Assembly: GCA_003500165.1 (NCBI GenBank)
Contig: DNSZ01000225.1
Coordinates: 8,476-27,632, forward strand
Direction: 5' to 3'
DNA length: 19,157 bases
Origin: Paracoccaceae bacterium
GTDB lineage: Bacteria; Pseudomonadota; Alphaproteobacteria; Rhodobacterales; Rhodobacteraceae
Shown here: in pieces, positions 6,906 through 12,644 of the stretch
Numbering within the stretch: the stretch's first letter is position 1
How the letters are laid out: every line of letters begins with the position of its first letter
Program-made: the position numbers and the translations under genes
The notes under the pieces: model-generated
Told to the model about the DNA's origin: nothing
Seen by the model: only the letters and a program-made list of their open reading frames with translations
Database searches by the model: none

Positions 6906-8204
6906 ATGGCGACGACACGGGGGCAACTCACCGGTTCGCGGATCCGGGCGCGGCGCCAGGAGGCGGGGCTTCGCCAGGGGGCGCTGGCCCGCGAGGTCGG
7001 TATCTCGCCGTCCTACCTCAACCTGATCGAACACAACCGGCGGCGGATCGGCGGCCAGTTGCTGGGCAAGATCGCCGCGGCCCTGGGCACCGACCGGGCC
7101 AGCCTGGCCGAGGGCGCCGAGGCCGCGCTGATCGGCGCGCTGCAGGTCGCCGCCGCGCGCGATGCGGGCACGCCGGCGCCCGATCTCGACCGGCTGGAGG
7201 AGTTTGCCGGCCGGTTCCCGGGCTGGGCCGGCCTGATCGCGCGCCAGCAGGACCGGATCGGCGCGCATGAAGAGACCATCGCGGCGCTGTCCGATCGGCT
7301 GGCGCATGACCCGTTTCTGGCCGACACGATGCATGAGGCGCTGAACACCGCCTCGGCGATCCGGGCCACCGCCTCGATCCTGGCGCGGACGCCCGATCTC
7401 GAGCCGGCGCGGCGCGGCCGGTTTCACACCAACCTGTTCCAGGATGCCCAGCGGCTGGCCGAGACCATGGCCGCGCTGGTCACCTGGCTCAATCGCGCCG
7501 GCGACGCCCGGGCCGCCGGTGCCACCCCGACCGACGCGCTGGCCGAGTTCGTCGCGGCGCATGACAACCATTTTCCGACGATCGAGGCGGGCGGCGATCC
7601 GGCTGCCCTGGTCGCGGGCGACCCGCACCTGCCCGACAATGCCGCGCGGGCGCTGGCGCTCGCGTGGCTGCGCCGCGTCGCCGAGGATGCCCGGGCGCTG
7701 CCGCTCGATCGTTTTGTCGCTCGCGGGCGGGTCACCGGCTTCGACCCCGCCGCGCTGGCCGCGGATTTTGGCGCGCCGCTTGACGCGGTGCTTCGCCGGC
7801 TTGGCGGGTTGCCGGCCGGCCCCCACTGGCCGGCCTTCGGGCTGGCGATCTGCGATGGCTCGGGCACGCTGCTTCTGCGCAAGCCGCTGCCCGCCTTTCC
7901 GCTGCCGCGCTACGGTGCGGCGTGCCCGCTTTGGCCGCTGTTTCAGGCGCTTCTGCGACCCGGCATGCCGGTCGCGGCCACCATCGACATGCCCGAAGGG
8001 GCGCGGCTGGTGGCCCACGCCCTGTGCACCCTCGCTGCGCCCGCCGATTTCGGCGGTCCGCAACGGGCCGAGGCGGTGATGTGCGTGCGCCGCGTCGATG
8101 CCGCCGCGGATGACGGCCCACAACCGGTTGTCCCGGCCGGCACCAGCTGCCGGGTCTGTCCGCGCCCGGCATGCCCGGCCCGGCGCGAGCCGGCGCTGAT
8201 CTAG
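6906..8204 (+). CDS. XRE-family short-chain acyl-CoA regulator (ScfR/COG3800 type) with a DHp-like segment
   Basis: A 432-residue DNA-binding regulator. An XRE helix-turn-helix is at residues about 8-64 (SRIRARRQEAGLRQ, then VGISPSYLNLIEHNRR). The C-terminal half carries the ScfR/DUF2083 pattern: FGLAICDGSGTLLLRK, YGAACPLWPLFQALLRPG, and a final cysteine knuckle C415-x2-C418-x4-C423. Known ScfR members (RamB, PccR, MccR types) bind acyl-CoA and control acetate, propionate or methylcitrate genes. No HExxH peptidase motif is present. Residues 142-195 look like a histidine-kinase dimerisation helix pair (H143-E144, AIRATASIL, RFHTNL, QRLAETMAALV). The start ATG at 6906 follows AGGGCGGCG and gives the expected HTH position. 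It is divergent from the transporter-acs operon and most likely regulates it (inference). Confidence 0.88.
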   Translation: MATTRGQLTGSRIRARRQEAGLRQGALAREVGISPSYLNLIEHNRRRIGGQLLGKIAAALGTDRASLAEGAEAALIGALQVAAARDAGTPAPDLDRLEEFAGRFPGWAGLIARQQDRIGAHEETIAALSDRLAHDPFLADTMHEALNTASAIRATASILARTPDLEPARRGRFHTNLFQDAQRLAETMAALVTWLNRAGDARAAGATPTDALAEFVAAHDNHFPTIEAGGDPAALVAGDPHLPDNAARALALAWLRRVAEDARALPLDRFVARGRVTGFDPAALAADFGAPLDAVLRRLGGLPAGPHWPAFGLAICDGSGTLLLRKPLPAFPLPRYGAACPLWPLFQALLRPGMPVAATIDMPEGARLVAHALCTLAAPADFGGPQRAEAVMCVRRVDAAADDGPQPVVPAGTSCRVCPRPACPARREPALI

Positions 8205-8215
8205 GCCGCAAGGTT

Positions 8216-8244
8216 TTGACAAGCCGCGCCGGGCCGCCAATATG
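8216..8244 (+). promoter_or_regulatory. Sigma-70-like promoter ahead of the receiver gene
   Basis: A perfect TTGACA (8216-8221) is followed after 17 bp by AATATG (8239-8244), 11 bp downstream of the regulator's stop. The -35 is ideal and the -10 is weak. It would allow the receiver-kinase genes to be transcribed independently of the upstream regulator. Confidence 0.5.
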
Positions 8245-8290
8245 GGGCGGCGCGCACGTCAACAGGCGGCGCGCCGGGGGAGGACCGGCA

Positions 8291-8659
8291 ATGGCCACGA
8301 CCGTCCTGCTGATCGAGGACGAACCGAACATCAAGGAGGCGGTCAGCTTCATCCTGGAGCGCGACGGCTGCACCGTGCACAGCCTTGCCGATGGCGCCAC
8401 CGCGCTGGCGGCGGTGGCGCGCCACACCCCCGATGTGGTGATCCTTGACATCATGTTGCCGGGTCAAAGCGGGCTTGAAGTGTTGCGCAGGCTGCGCGCC
8501 GACCCCGCCACGGCCGGGCTGCCCGTCCTGATGCTGACCGCCAAGGGCCAGGCGCGCGACCGCGCCGAGGCCGAGGCGCTGGGCGTCGACCGGTTCATGA
8601 CCAAGCCGTTCTCGAACCGCGAGGTCCTGGCCGCGGTCCGCGAACTCGCCGGGCCATGA
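8291..8659 (+). CDS. Stand-alone CheY-like response regulator receiver
   Basis: A 122-residue protein consisting of a single receiver domain. The acidic pocket is E9-D10-E11, the phospho-acceptor Asp is D53 in VILDIMLPG, the switch Thr is T83 (MLTAKG) and the conserved Lys is K105 (TKPF). There is no DNA-binding or enzymatic output domain, unlike CrbR, the LuxR-type partner of CrbS kinases elsewhere. It is therefore a phospho-relay or protein-docking partner rather than a direct transcription factor. The start ATG at 8291 follows GGGGGAGGA. Its stop overlaps the next gene's ATG (ATGA), and the symporter-kinase is encoded right behind, so that kinase is the likely phosphodonor. Confidence 0.95.
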   Translation: MATTVLLIEDEPNIKEAVSFILERDGCTVHSLADGATALAAVARHTPDVVILDIMLPGQSGLEVLRRLRADPATAGLPVLMLTAKGQARDRAEAEALGVDRFMTKPFSNREVLAAVRELAGP

Positions 8660-8865
8660 AAGGCCGCGAAACCGACGGCAAGCGCAAACCGCGCGACGCC
8701 GCGAGGCTCTTGCCGGCCTTCGGCCTTGCTGCCTTTGTTCTGCCGGTGGCCTGGGCCGGACAGCCGGATGTGCGGGTGGCGATCTATGTGTTCCTCGTCT
8801 GGGCTGTGCTGATCGGGCTGGCGGCCTGGCTGGCGCGGCGGCTGTCGCGCGGGGCAGAGCGCTGA
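8656..8865 (+). CDS. Small two-helix membrane protein, possible small subunit of the symporter domain
   Basis: A 69-residue protein with a basic N-terminus (KGRETDGKRKPRD) and two predicted transmembrane helices (about 18-34 and 41-61), ending in RRLSR. It overlaps the receiver gene by ATGA and shares one base (TGATG) with the symporter-kinase start, so translation of the three is coupled. Size, two-helix layout and the second-helix pattern IYVFLVW...WLARRL recall the DUF4212 small subunits found next to sodium:solute symporters. The similarity is weak and judged by eye. If right, it would be a partner of the sensor's transport domain. The coding call is supported by the tight overlaps at both ends. 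Confidence 0.75.
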   Translation: MKGRETDGKRKPRDAARLLPAFGLAAFVLPVAWAGQPDVRVAIYVFLVWAVLIGLAAWLARRLSRGAER

Positions 8866-11558
8866 TGGCCGTCGCCGACCTGCTGGTCGCGGTCTGCATC
8901 CTTTACGCGGCACTCCTGTTCGCCGTCGCGTGGTTCGCCGAACGGCGCGCCCGGCGCGGACGCGGCGGCTGGCTGCGCTCGCCGGTGGTCTACACCCTGA
9001 CGCTATCGGTCTATTGCACCGCTTGGACATTCTATGGCGCGGTCGGCTTTGCGGCGCGGTCGGGCCTTGACTATCTGACCATCTATCTGGGTCCGACGCT
9101 GGTATTCCTGGCCTGGTGGTGGCTGTTGCGCAAACTGGTGCGGATCGGCCGCAGCCAGCGTCTGACCTCGATCGCCGATCTGGTGTCGTCGCGCTTTGGC
9201 AAGAGCGATCTTCTCGCGGTTCTCGTCACCGTGCTCGCGGTGATCGGCACCACCCCCTATATCGCCCTTCAACTGCAATCGATCACGCTGTCCTTTGCGG
9301 CCTTCGCCCATACCGGGCCGGAGGCCGGCGGCCGGCCCGGCACGGCGATCTGGGTGGCCGCGGGGCTGGCGGTGTTCACCATCCTGTTCGGCACCCGCAG
9401 TCTGGATGCGAACCACCGGCATCACGGGGTGATGATCGCGATCGCGCTCGAAGCGGTGGTCAAGCTGGCCGCCCTGGTCGCGGTCGGCGTCTTTGTCGTC
9501 TGGGGGCTGTCGGGCGGGCTGGGCCCCGCGCTCGACGCGATCGACGCGGCCGGGATCGCCGCGCCTTCGGGGGGCGGCGGGCGGTGGCTTGCGCTGATCT
9601 TCCTGGCCGCGGCGGCGGTGCTGACCTTGCCGCGGATGTTCCAGGTCACCGTCGTCGAGAATGCCGACGAGCGTCACCTGGCGACCGCCGCCTGGGCGTT
9701 CCCGCTTTACCTGCTTGGCATCAGCCTGTTCGTACTGCCGATCGCGGCGGCGGGTCTGGCGCTGCTGCCGCAGGGATCGAACCCCGACCTGTTCGTTCTG
9801 ACCCTGCCGCTGGCCGCGGACCGCGACGGCCTGGCACTGTTTGCCTTTCTCGGCGGGTTCTCGTCGGCCACCTCGATGATCGTGGTCGCCGCGCTGGCGC
9901 TGTCGATCATGGTGTCAAACCACATCGTCGTGCCGCTTTGGCTGCGCTTTCGCCGCGACCCGGCGACCGTGGCGGGCGATCTGCGCACCGTTGTCCTGCG
10001 CGCCCGGCGCAGCGCCATCGCCGGCGTCCTGATGCTGGGCTATGGCTATTACGTCTATACCGACGGCACGGCCGCGCTGGCCTCGATCGGGTTGATCAGC
10101 TTTGCCGGCGTCGCCCAGATCCTGCCCGCGCTGCTGGGCGCGGTCTATTGGCGCGGCGCGACGCGGGCCGGTGCGATTGCCGGGCTGGCCGCGGGTTTCG
10201 CGCTGTGGGGCTATACCCTGTTCCTGCCCAGCTTCGGAGACAGCCTGCTGATGCCCGCCGGGGTGATCGCCGAAGGCCCGTTCGGGATCGCCTGGCTGCG
10301 CGCGCAGAACCTGCTGGGCACCGGCGGCGACCCGCTGGTGCATGCGCTGGTGTGGAGCCTGGGCGCCAACGCGCTGCTGTTTGCCGGGGTTTCGCTCGTC
10401 ACCCGGCAGGACGGCCTTGAGCGCCTCCAGGCCAGCCAGTTCGTCGATGTCTTCGACCGGGCGCCCGGGCCCGTGGCGTGGAGCGGTGGCGGCGCGGCGG
10501 CCTGGGATCTTCTGGTGATGTCGCAGCGCATCCTGGGCCCCGAGGCGGCGCAGGCGCTGTTCCGAAGGGCGGCGCGCGGCCAGGGCCTGTCGGGCGACCT
10601 GCCCGACCCGACGCCGGACTTCGTCGAGATGCTGGAGCGCGAGCTTGCCGGCTCGGTCGGTGCGGCGGCTGCCCATGCGATGATCCGCCAGTTGACCGGC
10701 GCCGCGGCGGTCTCGGTCGAGGAGTTGATCGCCGTGGCCGGCGAGACACGCGAGATCATGGCCTATTCCAGCCGGCTCGAAGAAAAGTCGCGCGAGCTCG
10801 CCCGCACCGCCGAAGAACTGCGCGCGGCGAATGAGAAGCTGACCCAGATCAGCCGCCAGAAGGATGCGTTCCTGAGCCAGATCAGCCATGAGTTGCGCAC
10901 GCCGATGGCCTCGATCCGGGCGTTTTCCGAGATCTTGCGCGACACCGACGATCTGGCTGCGGCCGAGCTGACCCGGTTCGCCGCGCTGATCCATGACGAA
11001 ACCCTGCGGCTGACCCGGCTTCTGGACGATCTGCTGGACCTGTCGGTGCTGGAAAACGGCCGCGTCAGCCTGAACATCGAGGCCGGCAATCTGGGCGATG
11101 TGATCGAGTCGGCGGTCGGCACGGCGGTGCTTGCCCCGGGTCGGCAGACCCTGGCGATCCGCCGCGACACGATGCGCGAAACCGTCCCGATCGAGACCGA
11201 TTGCGGGCGCCTGCGCCAGGTGTTCATCAACCTGATCACCAATGCGCGGAAATACTGCGATGCCGAACGGCCCGAACTGCGCATCCGGGTGACCGCGCAT
11301 CGCGGCATGGTCGATATCGACTTCATCGACAATGGCAGCGGGGTGCCGGCGGCACAGCGGGCGCTGATCTTCGAGAAATTCGCCCGCGCCATCGAGGCGG
11401 AAACCGCGGACGCCGCCGGCGGCGCGGGGCTGGGCCTGGCGATCTGCCGCGAGGTGATGCGCTCGCTCGGCGGATCGATCGGCTATTTGCCCGGCGTCGG
11501 GGGGGCGGCGTTTCGGGTGCGGCTGCCGCGCCGCAGCGCCGCGATCGCCGCACAGTGA
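8865..11558 (+). CDS. Sodium:solute symporter-histidine kinase fusion (CrbS-like sensor)
   Basis: An 897-residue inner-membrane sensor kinase. Residues about 1-515 form a complete SSS/SLC5 transporter domain with some 12-13 helices (RLTSIADLVSSRFGKS near 99-113, GTRSLDANHRHHG near 176-188, FLGGFSSATSMIV near 328-340). A connecting region (about 545-635) and a coiled coil (635-665) lead to the HisKA domain with H675 in SHELRTP. The ATPase domain has the N-box N793 (INLITNARKYC), DNGSG (822-826) and GGAGLGLAI (852-860). CrbS proteins elsewhere have a PAS domain before HisKA and a receiver at the end; both are missing here, and the receiver is a separate upstream gene. CrbS/CrbR controls acs in Vibrio and Pseudomonas, which fits the nearby acs. 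The domain probably senses flux or binding of acetate or a related solute (inference). Confidence 0.93.
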   Translation: MAVADLLVAVCILYAALLFAVAWFAERRARRGRGGWLRSPVVYTLTLSVYCTAWTFYGAVGFAARSGLDYLTIYLGPTLVFLAWWWLLRKLVRIGRSQRLTSIADLVSSRFGKSDLLAVLVTVLAVIGTTPYIALQLQSITLSFAAFAHTGPEAGGRPGTAIWVAAGLAVFTILFGTRSLDANHRHHGVMIAIALEAVVKLAALVAVGVFVVWGLSGGLGPALDAIDAAGIAAPSGGGGRWLALIFLAAAAVLTLPRMFQVTVVENADERHLATAAWAFPLYLLGISLFVLPIAAAGLALLPQGSNPDLFVLTLPLAADRDGLALFAFLGGFSSATSMIVVAALALSIMVSNHIVVPLWLRFRRDPATVAGDLRTVVLRARRSAIAGVLMLGYGYYVYTDGTAALASIGLISFAGVAQILPALLGAVYWRGATRAGAIAGLAAGFALWGYTLFLPSFGDSLLMPAGVIAEGPFGIAWLRAQNLLGTGGDPLVHALVWSLGANALLFAGVSLVTRQDGLERLQASQFVDVFDRAPGPVAWSGGGAAAWDLLVMSQRILGPEAAQALFRRAARGQGLSGDLPDPTPDFVEMLERELAGSVGAAAAHAMIRQLTGAAAVSVEELIAVAGETREIMAYSSRLEEKSRELARTAEELRAANEKLTQISRQKDAFLSQISHELRTPMASIRAFSEILRDTDDLAAAELTRFAALIHDETLRLTRLLDDLLDLSVLENGRVSLNIEAGNLGDVIESAVGTAVLAPGRQTLAIRRDTMRETVPIETDCGRLRQVFINLITNARKYCDAERPELRIRVTAHRGMVDIDFIDNGSGVPAAQRALIFEKFARAIEAETADAAGGAGLGLAICREVMRSLGGSIGYLPGVGGAAFRVRLPRRSAAIAAQ

Positions 11559-11563
11559 CCGCG

Positions 11564-11582
11564 GCCGGTACGGGCCGGCTTT
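11564..11582 (+). terminator. Weak hairpin after the symporter-kinase gene
   Basis: Five base pairs of GCCGG/CCGGC close a 6-nt loop and are followed by TTT, 5 bp past the kinase stop. It is a weak intrinsic-terminator candidate. The rest of the gap to 11677 shows no convincing promoter or repeat. Confidence 0.3.
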
Positions 11583-11677
11583 CCGGTCCCGGCAGCCCGG
11601 GCCATGCACCGCGATTGTCCACCAATCGGTAACGGTTTGGCCGCATAAACAGCCGCGGGCAACGGGCAGGGCGGCCG

Positions 11678-12553
11678 ATGGGCGAACAGCAGGCGTCGGT
11701 TCTCAGGCGGATCACGGCGAAACGCGGCACCGCCCTGCAGGGCGGTGCAGCCGCGCTGGCGCAGCCGGTGGCCATCATGCTGGGCAAGGTCAGCCGCGCG
11801 GTGCTGGGGCTTGCCGCCTCGGCCTCGGCCATCGCCACCGGGCGGTCCGGCCTTGACGGGCTGCCGGGCCTGGTGCCGCGCGGCGCGTTGCTGGTGGTGC
11901 TCGAACGCGGGGGGGCGCCCTTGGGGCTTTTCGGTCTCGATGGCGGGGTCGCGACGGCGCTGTCGGAATACCGGCTGACCGGTTTGCTGGCGGCGCGCTC
12001 CGGGCCGTCGCGCCCGATCACCGAAATCGACGCCGAGCTGTTGCGCGAATTCGTCGACGCGACGCTGGCCGGTCTGCGCGAGGCGGTGCCGGACATGTCG
12101 ACGACGCTGGTATTCTCCCGCCATCTCGCCGATCTGCGCGCGCTGCCCTATGTGCTGCCCGACGCCCCGCTCGACTGGCTGTCGGCGGAGTTGAGCCTGG
12201 GCGAGGGCGAGACCCACGGCACGGTGCTGATCGCGCTGCCCGCGGGCGAGCTTTCGGGGACACCGCCGCCGCGCCCGAACAGCGCATCGGCCCAGGCATG
12301 GCGCAACCGGTTGCGGGCCGCGGTCGAGGCTGCGCCGGCCACGCTCGATGCGGTGCTCTATCGCTGGCGGATGCCGCTCGCCCGGGTCGAGGCGCTGGCG
12401 CCCGGCGATGTGATCGACCTGCCGCGCGAGGCGCTCGACACGGTGTCGCTGGTCGCAGCCGGCGCGGGGCCGGTGCTGGCCGGCCGGTTGGGCCAGACCC
12501 GCGGCCAGCGCGCGATCCGGATCGGCCCGGCGGACGCATCGTCGCCGGAATGA
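11678..12553 (+). CDS. FliM/FliN-family (SPOA domain) protein, orphan
   Basis: A 291-residue soluble protein resembling the flagellar motor switch protein FliM. The middle region has the FliM/CheC-like layout: LLVVLERGGAPLGLFGLD, then YRLTGLLAARSG and ITEIDAELLREFVDATLAG (about residues 70-130). The C-terminal 75 residues are an SPOA/FliN-like domain (YRWRMPLARVEALAPGDVIDL, then a Gly-rich strand AGRLGQTRGQRAIRI). True FliM proteins sit in flagellar operons and carry an N-terminal CheY-binding motif near LSQ(D/E)EIDALL; no such motif is seen here and no flagellar gene is nearby. The N-terminus (LRRITAKRG) is basic. It may be a divergent motor switch component or a SPOA protein used elsewhere. 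The start ATG follows GGGCAGGGCGG. Confidence 0.75.
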   Translation: MGEQQASVLRRITAKRGTALQGGAAALAQPVAIMLGKVSRAVLGLAASASAIATGRSGLDGLPGLVPRGALLVVLERGGAPLGLFGLDGGVATALSEYRLTGLLAARSGPSRPITEIDAELLREFVDATLAGLREAVPDMSTTLVFSRHLADLRALPYVLPDAPLDWLSAELSLGEGETHGTVLIALPAGELSGTPPPRPNSASAQAWRNRLRAAVEAAPATLDAVLYRWRMPLARVEALAPGDVIDLPREALDTVSLVAAGAGPVLAGRLGQTRGQRAIRIGPADASSPE

Positions 12554-12644
12554 TGCCGGCTGTCGAAGCGCCCTGGCGGATGCATCCAGCCTGACCTGCC
12601 GGCAGCCGACGATCCGATCGCGAAACGGCCCTGCAAGACCCGGG

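Noticed and set aside
5265..8204. Plus-strand frame of 979 codons running through the binding-protein gene into the regulator
   Set aside because: Only the part from 6906 is the regulator. The upstream part is antisense to the binding-protein gene, has Arg/His/Gly-rich nonsense composition and no start signal; GC-rich DNA keeps antisense frames open.
5367..8240. Minus-strand frame of 957 codons extending the binding protein upstream
   Set aside because: The Tat signal and a strong ribosome site place the start at 6710. The extra part is antisense to the HTH regulator and shows no domain.
9915..11609. Minus-strand 564-codon frame
   Set aside because: Antisense to the kinase domains, with low-complexity Gln/Arg/Gly content and no motif.
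12554..12644. Terminator between the convergent SPOA and sulfotransferase genes
   Set aside because: TGCCGGC arms (12554-12560 and 12598-12604) are 37 bp apart, and the inner palindrome GGATGCATCC (12578-12587) has no loop and no U-tract, so no clear terminator can be called.
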